Shown here piece by piece: positions 27,972-38,700 of a DNA stretch of 64,000 bases. The notes beneath the pieces are model-generated. The model was given only the letters and a program-made list of their open reading frames with translations, ran no database searches and had not been told where the DNA came from. Each line of letters opens with the position of its first letter. Within the stretch, counting starts at the first letter, position 1. The stretch comes from an uncultured Duncaniella sp. GTDB lineage: Bacteria; Bacteroidota; Bacteroidia; Bacteroidales; Muribaculaceae. The stretch spans positions 1 to 64,000 of the forward strand of contig CAJTJG010000019.1 in NCBI GenBank assembly GCA_910576785.1. Direction: 5' to 3'. A program made the translations under genes and the position numbers.

Positions 27972-28759
27972 AACGCCTACCGTACATTTTGTTCGCATCT
28001 GCGGTCACGCTTCTTTCAGCATGCTCCAAGACTCCAGAAGGCATAATCCCTCCCGACAGGATGGCGGCACTCATGGCCGACATCAATGTCGGTAGCGCTG
28101 TGGTCGAAGCCGAATCCAAGTCCTATCCCACAGACTCCACCAGACTGCTGCTCAAACAGAGCATATATGCTCATCATGGTGTGACCACCGAGGAGATGGA
28201 CACTTCCCTCGCATGGTACGGCCATCACATCGACATCTACATGGAGGTATGTGACAAGGCCGAGGAAATTCTGCAAAAACGGATAGCCGAAGCCGAACAG
28301 GCCGGTGGCAAATCCACTGCTCCAAAGAGACAGATGAGTCTCGATGGAGACTCTGTCAACCTTTGGACAAGCGTGAGCGTGAAACGCAACACTCCTTCCG
28401 ATGCCACTGAATTCCTCCCATTCACCATATTCACCGACCGCAACTGGGAGCGTGGCGACCGCTACGCCCTATCAGTGAAAGGTATCAACACCCGATCGCC
28501 CATCACTATGGTGATGGCCACCGATTATACCGACGGCACTACGGAATACACTTCCTCTTCAGGTTCAGGCGATGACATGCGCCGACTCACACTTGTACTC
28601 GACTCCACCAAAGTGGCGACGCGCGTATACGGATCCATATATTATTCAGCCGCCAACGGCGAAGTGTCCTATCTTGACTCCATATCGCTCGTCCGCACAC
28701 GCGGACGCAATGACAATGTGCGTGCACGCCATGGACAGCAGATCACCCGCAACAGATAA
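27968..28759 (+). CDS. DUF4296 lipoprotein
   Basis: This 263-residue protein has a lipoprotein signal (LLSACSKT). Residues 25-105 match DUF4296 (PPDRMAALMADINVGSAVVE, HHGVTTEEMDTSLAWYGHH). The second half is a beta-rich region of unknown role. DUF4296 proteins typically sit beside lspA in Bacteroidota, as here, where the ATG overlaps the lspA stop (ATGA). The function is unknown; a link to lipoprotein handling is only inferred from position. Confidence 0.82.
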   Translation: MKRLPYILFASAVTLLSACSKTPEGIIPPDRMAALMADINVGSAVVEAESKSYPTDSTRLLLKQSIYAHHGVTTEEMDTSLAWYGHHIDIYMEVCDKAEEILQKRIAEAEQAGGKSTAPKRQMSLDGDSVNLWTSVSVKRNTPSDATEFLPFTIFTDRNWERGDRYALSVKGINTRSPITMVMATDYTDGTTEYTSSSGSGDDMRRLTLVLDSTKVATRVYGSIYYSAANGEVSYLDSISLVRTRGRNDNVRARHGQQITRNR

Positions 28760-29081
28760 TAAAACGTCCGGACCGACAACACCGCCGGAGTCCATATTCT
28801 GCCACGGTGTGGTGATCAACGGTTCTCTCCACCGCGACACCGTGATCAGACACGACCCCGTATCAGGCCGCGTATCACTCACACCATTCTCCCGCGAGAC
28901 TCACTCCACCACCATATATGATGGAGCGGCCATCATACTTCCGGTCGACAGACGCGACATCGCTCTTCCCTCTTCAATCCCGTCAGCCACTTTCACCGAC
29001 ACACTATCCTCTCTGCTGCCATATATACCCCACTGCAGCGAAGATGAAAGATGCATCATCCGCCTAATCCCCCTGTCATGA
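28716..29081 (+). CDS. Small conserved-looking protein between DUF4296 and tilS
   Basis: This protein has about 121 residues. The start is uncertain: ATG 28716 or 28731, both overlapping the end of the DUF4296 gene. The core (FCHGVVINGSLHRDTVI, then IYDGAAIILPVDRRDIALPSS) is beta-rich and recalls the composite N-terminal fold of metal-dependent amidohydrolases, but it is too short to be an enzyme. I do not recognise it firmly. Its stop overlaps the tilS ATG (ATGA), so it is probably translated and coupled on both sides. Confidence 0.6.
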   Translation: MCVHAMDSRSPATDNKTSGPTTPPESIFCHGVVINGSLHRDTVIRHDPVSGRVSLTPFSRETHSTTIYDGAAIILPVDRRDIALPSSIPSATFTDTLSSLLPYIPHCSEDERCIIRLIPLS

Positions 29082-30382
29082 CACCTCACCTGCGCCTCGA
29101 CATTATCCCTGAAGGATCCCGGCTCATAGTAGGGCTGAGCGGTGGAGCCGACTCAGTAGCCCTTCTTGCCATGCTGCTGAACTCTGGAGTGACATGCCTG
29201 GCCACCCACTGCAACTTCGGGCTACGAGGCGATGAAAGCGATCGCGATGAAGCCCACTGCCGAGCCCTGTGCGACAGACTTGACGTGGAACTGATCGTGA
29301 AACATTTTGATGTCAGCGCCCGACGCAAAGCTACCGGTGAATCCATCGAGATGGCCTGCCGCTCACTACGCTACAATTGGTGGAACTCACTTATCGACAA
29401 TGGCTTGGCCGACTATGTGGCTGTAGGACATCACATGGAGGACAATGTCGAGACATTCTTTCTCAATCTCCTGCGTGGCAGCGGACTGAAAGGGCTGAAA
29501 GGCATGGATCCGGTGTCCGGACGCATATTGCGCCCCATGCTCGACATAAAGAGATGCGAGATCGAACGTTATCTCGTAGACATGGGCCTCACCTACATCG
29601 TCGACAGTTCCAATCTCTCCGACGAATACAAACGCAACAAGCTGCGCCACAACATTCTCCCTGCCATTGAGAGGGAGTTTCCAGGAGCCATGGACGCCAT
29701 GTCAAGATCCATAGGACTGCTGGCTGGCAACAACGCGCTCTACCGCCATATGCTGAAGGACTTCATACATAAGCAAGACACTGATCCCATAGATGTAAAC
29801 CGTCTGTTGGAGATGGGCGAGGCAGCCGAAACAGCTCTGTATGAACTCACTTCAGGATGGGGCCTCGGAACGAGACAGATACCGGACATAATACGTGCGG
29901 CCGCCGACTCAACACGCGGAGGCAAATGGTTTCCCACACCATCCGGATCCTGTCTGCTCGACCGTGGCAGACTATATCCACCGCGCTCCATCCAACAATC
30001 GGATACGGATCGCGAGATCGCCATCGACTACAAGCCATTCTCTCTGGATATAATCGGAAAAGATGAGTTTGACCGTCTTCGCCGGGATGGGAAGCTGTCG
30101 TCACATTCATTATATCTTGATGCAACGATCCTTGACCAACCGCACAAATTCGTACTACGCTCATGGAGACAAGGCGACCGCATAGCACCGTTCGGAATGC
30201 GTGGCACACGACTTGTCAGCGACATCCTTTCCGATGCCAAAATCCCGGCCAATGAAAAGAAGCAAATACGAATACTCACGATCGACGGAACAATCGCATG
30301 GGTGATCGGACTACGGACATCGCGTCACTACTCCGTCACGACTCTTACTGAGAATGTCGCTGTTGTGACCTACCGGCCTTGA
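29078..30382 (+). CDS. tilS: tRNA(Ile)-lysidine synthase
   Basis: This 434-residue enzyme converts the wobble C of tRNA-Ile(CAU) to lysidine, so that it reads AUA and is charged by IleRS. The ATP PP-loop SGGADS is at residues 21-26. The family's VGHHMEDNVETFFLNLLRGSGLKGL motif region and the C-terminal TilS domain (SWRQGDRIAPFGMRGTRLVSD) are present. I chose the ATG at 29078, which overlaps the preceding stop, over an ATG at 29051. It ends a coupled group starting with lspA, with ileS upstream on the same strand. Confidence 0.93.
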   Translation: MTPHLRLDIIPEGSRLIVGLSGGADSVALLAMLLNSGVTCLATHCNFGLRGDESDRDEAHCRALCDRLDVELIVKHFDVSARRKATGESIEMACRSLRYNWWNSLIDNGLADYVAVGHHMEDNVETFFLNLLRGSGLKGLKGMDPVSGRILRPMLDIKRCEIERYLVDMGLTYIVDSSNLSDEYKRNKLRHNILPAIEREFPGAMDAMSRSIGLLAGNNALYRHMLKDFIHKQDTDPIDVNRLLEMGEAAETALYELTSGWGLGTRQIPDIIRAAADSTRGGKWFPTPSGSCLLDRGRLYPPRSIQQSDTDREIAIDYKPFSLDIIGKDEFDRLRRDGKLSSHSLYLDATILDQPHKFVLRSWRQGDRIAPFGMRGTRLVSDILSDAKIPANEKKQIRILTIDGTIAWVIGLRTSRHYSVTTLTENVAVVTYRP

Positions 30383-30456
30383 ATGCCTTAGAGGGTATTT
30401 TGGCCTCGCAGTAGTTAAAACGTACACGTGATAACTACAATTTAAGATTTTTTTAG

Positions 30457-30464
30457 TAATTTTG
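30457..30464 (+). promoter_or_regulatory. -7 element upstream of the SulP transporter
   Basis: TAATTTTG matches the TAnnTTTG consensus 78 bases before the ATG at 30542. No clear TTTG lies at the expected -33 position, so this is tentative. The palindrome CACGTG occurs just upstream at about 30425-30430. Confidence 0.4.
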
Positions 30465-30541
30465 CACCCTCCAATCAATTCCGGTTGTCGCGAAGACTGT
30501 CCGGAAAAAAGAACCAACATCATCTCATAAGGTAAAAAGAA

Positions 30542-32263
30542 ATGAATCTTTCAGGTCCGATTGACTTCAAGCCGAAATCCATCTCGGCTCTGCGTCATTA
30601 CTCAATGGAAAAATTCAAGGCCGACCTCGTGGCCGGCATAGTAGTCGGCATCGTGGCTCTACCTCTGGCCATCGCATTCGGTATAGCCAGTGGCGTCAGC
30701 CCAACAGTCGGTCTCATCACTGCCATCATAGGCGGCTTCATTGTATCGGCCGCCGGAGGATGCTCCGTACAGATAGGAGGTCCCACCGGTGCGTTCATAG
30801 TCATCGTCTACAACATCATCGCTACCTTCGGCCTTGAAGGTCTCGCCGTGGCCACATTCATGGCCGGACTCATACTCGTAGCCCTCGGATTGTTCCGTCT
30901 CGGCACAGTCATAAAGTTCATACCCTACCCCATTGTGGTAGGTTTCACCGCAGGTATCGCACTTACTATTTTTTCAACCCAGATCAATGACTTCCTCGGC
31001 CTCGGGCTGAAAAGCGTCCCGAGCGAATTCATACCCAAATGGGGCGTATACCTCTCCAACTTATCCAATATCAACATCACCACTCTTCTCGTAGGCCTTG
31101 CATCACTGGCCATCATCGTGCTGACGCCCAAGATATCGCGTCGTCTGCCCGGAGCACTCCTTGCCATCATCATAGTCACCGCTGTAGTGAGCCTGGTGCC
31201 CGGCATACATGTCGAAACCATCGGCGACCGTTTCGGCTCCCTCCCCACCGACATCCCGCAGCCCCACGGCTTCGAGCTCAATATGGCCACCATCAACCGT
31301 CTCCTTCCCTCAGCCTTCACCATCGCTATCCTCGGCGCTATCGAGAGCCTCCTGTCGGCCACTGTGGCTGACGGTGTCACCGGATCGCGCACCAACTCCA
31401 ACACCGAGCTAATAGGTCAGGGCATGGCAAATATAGTGGTGCCCTTCTTCGGCGGCATACCCGTCACCGGCGCCATAGCCCGCACCATGACCAACATCAC
31501 CAACGGCGGTCGCACACCTGTGGCAGGTATCATCCATGCCGCTGTACTCTTCCTCATCTTCCTCTTCATGATGCCGCTCATCAATCTTGTCCCCATGTCA
31601 TGTCTCGCAGCCGTGCTGATTGTCGTGGCATACAACATGAGCGGATGGCGCACCATACGAGCCATATTCCACAATCCCAAGAGCGACATATCCGTCCTCG
31701 CTCTCACCTTTCTCCTCACCGTGATATTCGACCTCACCATAGCCATAGAGATGGGTCTGCTGCTGGCCATCATCCTCTTCCTGCGCCGTGTCATGGAGAA
31801 CACCGAGATCAAGGTATACTCCGAGCAGCTCGACATAGCCGAAGGATCGGAGACCACCATGCACGAGGTGCTCAATGTGGCAAATGGTGTGGAGGTCTAC
31901 GAGATCGACGGCCCCTTCTTCTTCGGTGTGGCCACCAAGTTTGACGAGATGATGCGCACCACACTCGGCCGTAAGCCCCGTGTCCGCATCATACGCATGC
32001 GCAAGGTTCCGTTCATTGACTCCACCGCTATCCACAACCTTGAGATACTTATCAAGTCATCCGCCGAGGAGAATATCCACGTTGTACTCTCCGGCGTCAA
32101 GGACAACGTGCGCAAATCGCTTGTCAATGCCGGCATAGACCGTCTGCTTGGCCCTGACCATATATGCGACCACATAACCAAGGCCGTCGAGGTGGCCAAC
32201 CGCATTGCCTCGGAGGGTATTGACAGCAATGACCCAGTGAAACCTGACACACTGACTGCTTGA
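30542..32263 (+). CDS. SulP-family anion transporter with STAS domain
   Basis: This 573-residue inner-membrane transporter belongs to the SulP/SLC26 family, whose members carry sulfate, bicarbonate or other anions. It has the expected run of about 12-14 membrane helices (about 25-430), with the conserved early region GIVALPLAIAFGIASGVSP and IGGPTGAF. A cytoplasmic C-terminal STAS domain has DSTAIHNLE near residue 495. The substrate cannot be assigned. One base separates its stop from the EamA permease start, so the two are probably co-transcribed. Confidence 0.9.
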   Translation: MNLSGPIDFKPKSISALRHYSMEKFKADLVAGIVVGIVALPLAIAFGIASGVSPTVGLITAIIGGFIVSAAGGCSVQIGGPTGAFIVIVYNIIATFGLEGLAVATFMAGLILVALGLFRLGTVIKFIPYPIVVGFTAGIALTIFSTQINDFLGLGLKSVPSEFIPKWGVYLSNLSNINITTLLVGLASLAIIVLTPKISRRLPGALLAIIIVTAVVSLVPGIHVETIGDRFGSLPTDIPQPHGFELNMATINRLLPSAFTIAILGAIESLLSATVADGVTGSRTNSNTELIGQGMANIVVPFFGGIPVTGAIARTMTNITNGGRTPVAGIIHAAVLFLIFLFMMPLINLVPMSCLAAVLIVVAYNMSGWRTIRAIFHNPKSDISVLALTFLLTVIFDLTIAIEMGLLLAIILFLRRVMENTEIKVYSEQLDIAEGSETTMHEVLNVANGVEVYEIDGPFFFGVATKFDEMMRTTLGRKPRVRIIRMRKVPFIDSTAIHNLEILIKSSAEENIHVVLSGVKDNVRKSLVNAGIDRLLGPDHICDHITKAVEVANRIASEGIDSNDPVKPDTLTA

Positions 32264-32264
32264 T

Positions 32265-33140
32265 ATGTGGGTAATCCTCGCTACAGTATCGGCTTTGTGT
32301 CTCGGCTTCTACGATGTGATGAAGAAGTTGAGCGTAGACCGCAACAATGTGCTCGGAGTACTGTTTCTGAACACACTGTTTGGCGCTCTGCTCATGTGTC
32401 CTGTCATAATCATGGGCCTGAGCCATGGCTACTATGGTCTTGGCGGCACACTTGAGGGACATGGAGCCATACTGCTGAAATCGTTCATCGTGCTTGGTTC
32501 ATGGCTCCTCGGCTACGGATCCATCAAGCACCTGCCGCTCACCATAGCCGGGCCGGTCAATGCATCCAGACCTGTCCTGGTGCTCGTTGGCGCACTCATA
32601 ATATTCGGAGAGCGCCTCAATGCATGGCAATGGGCAGGTGTTCTCCTCGGATTCTGGTCTCTCTTCTTCATTAGCCGGGTGGGTGGCCGCGAAGGATTCT
32701 CGCTCAAGAGCAGCCGGTGGGTATGGATGGCAATAGGAGCGACATCGCTCGGTGCCATCAGCGCTCTCTACGACAAATACCTCCTGGGCCGCTACGAACC
32801 GCTCGAAGTCCAGGCATGGTACTCTCTCTACCAGCTCGTCATCATGGGCATCACTCTGGCCGTCATAATGCGCGTGCACCCGTCAGCCACACCTCTGAAA
32901 TGGAGATGGACCATCCCCCTGATATCAGTGTTCCTGACAGTGGCTGACATTGCCTACTTCTATTCCCTCTCAATGGATGACTCCATGATAGCCGTTGTGT
33001 CCATGATAAGACGCGGCAGCGTCATAGTGTCATTCATCTACGGAGTGATAGCTCTCCACGAGAAGAACATCCGCCTCAAACTCATCGATCTCACCATACT
33101 GCTCATCGGTCTGACATTCCTCGTCATAGGCAGCCTCTGA
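32265..33140 (+). CDS. EamA/DMT-superfamily permease
   Basis: This 291-residue protein shows about ten membrane helices in two repeated halves, the drug/metabolite transporter layout. Typical pieces are SIKHLPLTIAGPVNASRPVLVLVGALIIFGERLN in the first half and SLSMDDSMIAVVSMIRRGSVIVSF near the end. The substrate is unknown. It follows the SulP gene by one base and ends before a strong bidirectional terminator facing pnp. Confidence 0.85.
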   Translation: MWVILATVSALCLGFYDVMKKLSVDRNNVLGVLFLNTLFGALLMCPVIIMGLSHGYYGLGGTLEGHGAILLKSFIVLGSWLLGYGSIKHLPLTIAGPVNASRPVLVLVGALIIFGERLNAWQWAGVLLGFWSLFFISRVGGREGFSLKSSRWVWMAIGATSLGAISALYDKYLLGRYEPLEVQAWYSLYQLVIMGITLAVIMRVHPSATPLKWRWTIPLISVFLTVADIAYFYSLSMDDSMIAVVSMIRRGSVIVSFIYGVIALHEKNIRLKLIDLTILLIGLTFLVIGSL

Positions 33141-33194
33141 TCACACTTGACGGTGTGTCAAAAAATACAGGAGACACCACTCCTCCACATACAA

Positions 33195-33247
33195 AAAAAT
33201 AGAGAAGGAAGTAACGAAAATCAATCGTTACTTCCTTCTCTATTTTT
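33195..33247. terminator. Bidirectional terminator between the EamA gene and pnp
   Basis: Perfect 22-base arms (33195-33216 and 33226-33247) enclose a 9-base loop, with an A run on one side and a T run on the other. It can end both converging transcripts. Confidence 0.85.
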
Positions 33248-33296
33248 AATGCTTATATGACCTTACATGTCTGTCATGACTGTAAGTTAGTTTGCA

Positions 33297-35534
33297 TTAC
33301 TCACGGTTGCCGCGGTCACGGCGGGGACGGTCGCCATCACGACGCGGACGGCGCTCGCCACGGTCACCCTCACGGCGCGGACGCTCGCCACGCTCGGGAC
33401 GGGGACGCTCTACATAACCTTCGGGTTTGGGCTGGAGAGCACGCATGGACAGACGATACTTGCCGGTCTTCTTGTCGATCTCGATAAGCTTGACCTCAAG
33501 TTCATCTCCCTCCTTGAGTCCGGAAGCCTCCATGTTCTCGAGACGCTCCCAGGAGATCTCTGAGATGTGGAGAAGGCCATCACGGTTGGGCATGAACTCT
33601 ACAAACGCGCCGAACTCAAGGATTGAACGTACCTTACCTTTGTACACCTTACCCTCTTCGGGAAGCTCCACAATGGCGTTGATCATATCAAGAGCCTTGT
33701 CGATAGCAGGCTTGTTGGCTGCGGCCACCTCGATGTAGCCACCCTCGGGGATCTCGTCGATGCTTACGGTAGCACCGCTGGCCTCCTGTATGCCCTGGAT
33801 CACCTTTCCGCCCGGGCCAATGACAGCACCGATGAGCTCCTTGGGTATGAGCATGGTGACGATACGGGGCACATTCGGCTTGTAGTCCTCGCGGGGTGCC
33901 GGGATGGTCTCCTGAATCTTGTCAAGGATGTGCATGCGACCGTCGCGGGCCTGAAGAAGAGCCTTCTCGAGTATCTCATAGCTCAGACCGTCACACTTGA
34001 TATCCATCTGTGTGGCGGTGATGCCCTGACGGGTACCGGTTACCTTGAAGTCCATGTCGCCCAGATGATCCTCGTCACCGAGTATATCGGAGAGCACGGC
34101 ATACTTGCCGGACGCTGTATCTGTGATGAGACCCATGGCGATACCGCTGACAGGACGTTTCATCTTCACACCTGCGTCGAGGAGCGAGAGTGTGCCTGCA
34201 CATACAGTGGCCATGGAGGAAGATCCGTTTGACTCGAGGATGTCGCTGACAATGCGGCATACATAGGGGAAGTCATCGGGGAACATGCGCTTGAGTGCAC
34301 GATGGGCAAGATTGCCATGGCCTACCTCGCGGCGACCCACGCCACGCACGGGCTTAGCCTCGCCGGTGGAGAAGGGGGGGAAGTTGTAGTGAAGGAGGAA
34401 ACGCTCGCGACCCTGATTGAGCACGTCGTCAAGAATCTTCTCGTCAAGCTTTGTACCGAGGGTCACGGTAGCGAGGCTCTGTGTCTCACCGCGGGTGAAC
34501 ACGGCCGAACCGTGAGGTCCGGGCAGATAATCCACCTCACACCATATGGGACGGATCTCTGTGGTCTTACGACCGTCAAGACGGATACCCTCATCAAGGA
34601 TGCAACGGCGCACAGCCTCTTTCTCCACATCGTGGTAATAACGCTTCACCAGCGGAGTCTTCTCATCGCGCTCCTCCTCGGGAAGAGAGTCGATATACTC
34701 CTGGCAGATGGCATCGAAGCTATCCTGACGCCAATGCTTGTCGGCATTGCCGGCCTTGGCAATAGCGTAAGCCTTGTCATAGCACTTGTCATGAACATCC
34801 TTGCGGAGCTCCTCATCGTTTGTCTCGTGGCAGTACTCGCGCTTCACTGTCGAGCCAACCTCCTCGGCGAGCTCCATCTGAGCCTTGCACTGTACCTTGA
34901 TGGCATCGTGGGCAGCACGGAGAGCGGCGAGAAGATCGGCCTCGCTCACTTCGTTCATCTCACCCTCCACCATCATGATGTTATCGTAGGTTGCACCTAC
35001 CATCAACTCCATGTCGGCTTTCTCAAGTTGCTCAAATGTGGGATCGATGACGAACTCACCGTCGATGCGGGCCACACGAACCTCCGAAATGGGACCGTTG
35101 AAAGGGATATCGCTCACCGCGATGGCTGCCGATGCGGCGAGGCCGGCGAGAGCGTCGGGCATATCGACACCGTCAGATGAATACATGGTCACCTGCACGA
35201 ACGTGTCAGCATGGTAATTGTCGGGGAAAAGAGGGCGGAGCACACGGTCTACAAGACGCGATGTGAGGATCTCATAATCGCTGGCACGTCCCTCACGCTT
35301 GAGAAAGCCGCCGGGGAAGCGTCCATTGGAGGAGAATTTCTCTTTGTACTCTACCTGCAGGGGCATGAAGTCTACCCCCTCGCCTGCCTCCTTGGCTGTC
35401 ACCACTGTGGCAAGCAGCATGGTGTTGCCCATGCGTAATTCTACCGCTCCATCGGCCTGCTTAGCGAGTTTGCCGGTCTCAAGGGTGATGGTCCGACCGT
35501 CAGGCAACGCGATGGTTTTTTTGATTGGATTCAT
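33297..35534 (-). CDS. pnp: Polynucleotide phosphorylase
   Basis: This 745-residue 3'-5' exoribonuclease degrades RNA phosphorolytically and can add tails. It has two RNase PH domains (about 10-230 and 320-560), a KH domain (IGAVIGPGGKVIQGIQ, near 580) and an S1 domain (YKGKVRSILEFGAFVEFMPN, near 645). The last 40 residues are an Arg/Gly/Asp-rich tail of repeated RPRR/GDR units, probably disordered and RNA-binding, unlike the E. coli protein. Transcribed alone toward the terminator at 33195-33247. Confidence 0.96.
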   Translation of the reverse strand: MNPIKKTIALPDGRTITLETGKLAKQADGAVELRMGNTMLLATVVTAKEAGEGVDFMPLQVEYKEKFSSNGRFPGGFLKREGRASDYEILTSRLVDRVLRPLFPDNYHADTFVQVTMYSSDGVDMPDALAGLAASAAIAVSDIPFNGPISEVRVARIDGEFVIDPTFEQLEKADMELMVGATYDNIMMVEGEMNEVSEADLLAALRAAHDAIKVQCKAQMELAEEVGSTVKREYCHETNDEELRKDVHDKCYDKAYAIAKAGNADKHWRQDSFDAICQEYIDSLPEEERDEKTPLVKRYYHDVEKEAVRRCILDEGIRLDGRKTTEIRPIWCEVDYLPGPHGSAVFTRGETQSLATVTLGTKLDEKILDDVLNQGRERFLLHYNFPPFSTGEAKPVRGVGRREVGHGNLAHRALKRMFPDDFPYVCRIVSDILESNGSSSMATVCAGTLSLLDAGVKMKRPVSGIAMGLITDTASGKYAVLSDILGDEDHLGDMDFKVTGTRQGITATQMDIKCDGLSYEILEKALLQARDGRMHILDKIQETIPAPREDYKPNVPRIVTMLIPKELIGAVIGPGGKVIQGIQEASGATVSIDEIPEGGYIEVAAANKPAIDKALDMINAIVELPEEGKVYKGKVRSILEFGAFVEFMPNRDGLLHISEISWERLENMEASGLKEGDELEVKLIEIDKKTGKYRLSMRALQPKPEGYVERPRPERGERPRREGDRGERRPRRDGDRPRRDRGNRE

Positions 35535-35632
35535 AAAATATTAAAAAATCAGCTTATAGGTTTCGTCGTTTTTGCAGCTTAATGTGTCAGGTCACCGACC
35601 TTTTCCGCTCTCATGCGGACACAATCGGCTGA

Positions 35633-35640
35633 CAAAGATA
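35633..35640 (-). promoter_or_regulatory. -7 element of pnp
   Basis: TATCTTTG on the minus strand fits the consensus about 100 bases before the pnp start at 35534. A clear -33 was not found. Confidence 0.4.
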
Positions 35641-35686
35641 CAAATTTTCATGAACTTTTCCCACTTCCGGACACATTATTTACAAG

Positions 35687-35731
35687 AAATACGGGGAGAA
35701 AGCCGTTTTTTACAGCCTTCTCCCCGTATTT
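35687..35731 (-). terminator. Terminator after the large secreted protein
   Basis: Fourteen-base arms (35687-35700 and 35718-35731; AAATACGGGGAGAA and complement) pair perfectly 17 bases beyond the stop of the minus-strand gene ending at 35749. Confidence 0.75.
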
Positions 35732-35748
35732 TTCGGTAGATTAGTGGA

Positions 35749-38700
35749 TTATTTCACTGCTATCTTGAGCGTATGGCGTGTTCCATCGGCTGCGACGGCT
35801 TCGGCTACATACACTCCGGACACGAGTCCGGCAGTGGACAGCGAGCCATTGCCATATGCTACAGCCGAGCCACTGATATTCCAGAGTGTGATGCGGCAGC
35901 CTGAGGCAAGTACTACACCGCCATCATAGCTTACTCCGGCAGCGTCAGCACCCACCTGTCCTATGCCCGAGCGGCCGAACACTTTGAGTTCTGCGCTCAC
36001 GGCTCCGGTAGTGGCGGTGACAGTATACGTGCCTTCGGCAGATACGCTGATCTCGATCACGGCATTGCCTTCCTCGGTAAGCTCTACAGGGGTAACCATA
36101 CATGCAGCCTCGTCAGAGCTCTCGATCGACAACGCATCAAACTCTATGCCCTCGAGCACGAGAATCACGCTTTCAGTCTTGCCAGCGGTCACTGTTATTT
36201 CAGCAGGTGTGAAGTACAAGGCCTGCCCCACTGTGCTTTCATACCATAGACCGGGAATGGATGACATGGTGTTGACCCAGGGTTCGGCCGTGGTATATCC
36301 GTCAAATTTAAATCCGAGGTTTGTAAAGAACTCAGAAGACAGATCTTCTGCCGTCACATCCTTACCCTCAGTAGTGGTATGGTCGGCCTCGGTGTCAGCA
36401 TGAAGTTTGGAGAGAGAAGAAAGAGAATGATTGTTGCGGATAAATGCCTCGGGAGCGGCGGGATCGCCAAGCTCATACACCCAGTCCTGAAGTTCGGGGT
36501 CATACTTCTCACCGATGATCTCGGGGTCGTCATTGACGGCCGAGCGACCTACGATGCGATGGGCAGTGGCGAGCAGCTCCTCACCCTCAGGGATAGTTAT
36601 GGCATCAAGGGCCACCAGATTGTTTTCTATCACATATGAGGCCACAGGAGTGTCATCACCCGACAAAGAGCCAGTGTTCGAGGCAAGCTCACCGGCGATA
36701 CCGCCCACATGGATGTATTTATAAGGCTGATATGTGAGATAGTTCATGCGCTGACCAGCCTCTGTGGCTGTAATAGAGCCCTCCACCACGCAACGGCCTA
36801 TGTAGCCGCGGGCATTGTTGGACGCTATGCCGCCGATACTGTTCTTGGCCTTGAGCGAGGCATTGACATGGCTGTCGGTGACCGATGCGGTCGACTTCAT
36901 ATAGGACGCTATGCCGCCGAGACCCGATGAAGCCTCGATGGAGCCTTTCACATAGCAGGCATTGACCTTGCAGTCCAGACCGAGGTCTGCCACAAGACCA
37001 CCCACCATACCGCAGTAAGGCAGATTGATGTCACCGATGAATGAACAACCATCAAACACTGTGGCGAACGTCGACGACGCAAATGAACCGAAGTCATCTG
37101 TATTGTCGCCATCAACCTTGGCGCGGGAAATGTGTACATTCTCAAAACGTGCATTGTATGTGCCGGAAGCGATTATCGCATCTGCTGTACCGGACACCAC
37201 AGGATCGGCGATAGTAAGATCACGTATCACACTCACCTTGTCGGAACTTGCGTTGCCGAACACCTTGAACAACGGAGAAGATACCAGATTGAGACCTCTC
37301 ATCGTATGGCCTGCGCCATCGATGGTTCCGAGGAATGTTCCAGAGATCACTGTGAAAGGCACACCGTCGAAGTCAATGTCGGATGCAAACCGGTAGTTGC
37401 CGGTGAGATTGTTGCGTATCTGACCGAAGTCACCGGCCGACTTTATGATATAAGGATCCTCGGCTGTACCTGAGCCTTCGAACTTGTTGAGCGGGAGGGA
37501 GACAAACTCATTATGATACAGATTGTCATCAAAATCGTCATAGGATATCCATATGGCCGGGTTGGAAGCCAGATTGGACAGACTCACGGATATGGACGAG
37601 TCATACACGTCGAATACCCTGCGGAAGAGCATCTCCTCACGATCGTTGACCACACAAAGCTCTGTTGCAGTCTGCGATGCCGATCCGGTGCCACGCTGCA
37701 CGAGTATCATGTACTCATTGGAGGCATCAGTGTTGAACAGGAACGGATCAAGACCATTGGCCGAGATGTAAGGCATGATGCGGTAAACATCCTTACCGGC
37801 ATTAAGGCGATCCACCTTGAGGAAGTTGCCATCGGCATCAAACCATGCCACCTGATGATATACATTGTCATTGGCATCCACATTACCATGCTGCGAAGAG
37901 ATGGCATAACGGTACGATCCGCCTCCGGGCACTCGGTCGAGGCTCAGAGAAAGGGCAAGATCCTCGGTACCTGTATAGACGGAAGGTGCGATGAATGCCT
38001 TGCGCTCCAACGAAGGATAGTCATAGAACTGGAAGCCATAGTCGCCCTCGGCACTCAGCTCAAGGAAGCAATACTGCTCCGGCTGTCCGGTCACAGAACT
38101 GAGCGCAAGGTATCCGCCGTTGTCCTCGCCGAAAGTATTGATGACATCACCCTTGACATCGTAAACAGCGAAATAGTCAAAGCTCTCCTCGCGGTTGATG
38201 TTGGAGTCATGCACTGAGATGACGAACGCAGGAGATTTGTCTTCGGTAAAGTCGAAGGACAGGTCGCCTATGCCCTGGAACTGTCCCAGACAGTAGGAGC
38301 GGATCATGAAACCGTCGGACGGAGTGCCACACGGGATCTTTGTCACCGACTTCTCCACCATCTTCTGCCCCTCCTTGTGATAGAGGGTGACAACATAATT
38401 GTTGTCAGGCGAAAGGCGGTCATCCGTATAATCGAACGGATTCAGGAAGAAAGTCTTCTCATAGCGTGCCACAGCCACATACAGATCCGACCCCTTGGAG
38501 TTGAGCAGCACAGGCAAACTCTCGTTATCGCCATCGCTCATGACATACATCATATCCACTTTGAATGACTCAAGCACCGAAGCCTTCTTGTTTTGATATG
38601 TGGCTTTGGTGAGGATATCGAAAGTATAGAACATCTCTTTCTCCGTATACTCCTCGCCGGCAAAGAACTCCATGAAGAAATCCTCGCTCCAGCGGTCAGC

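Noticed and set aside
33297..33420. Repetitive Arg/Gly/Asp codons at the end of pnp as a separate repeat element
   Set aside because: They are in frame with pnp and form a disordered basic tail typical of RNA-binding proteins.
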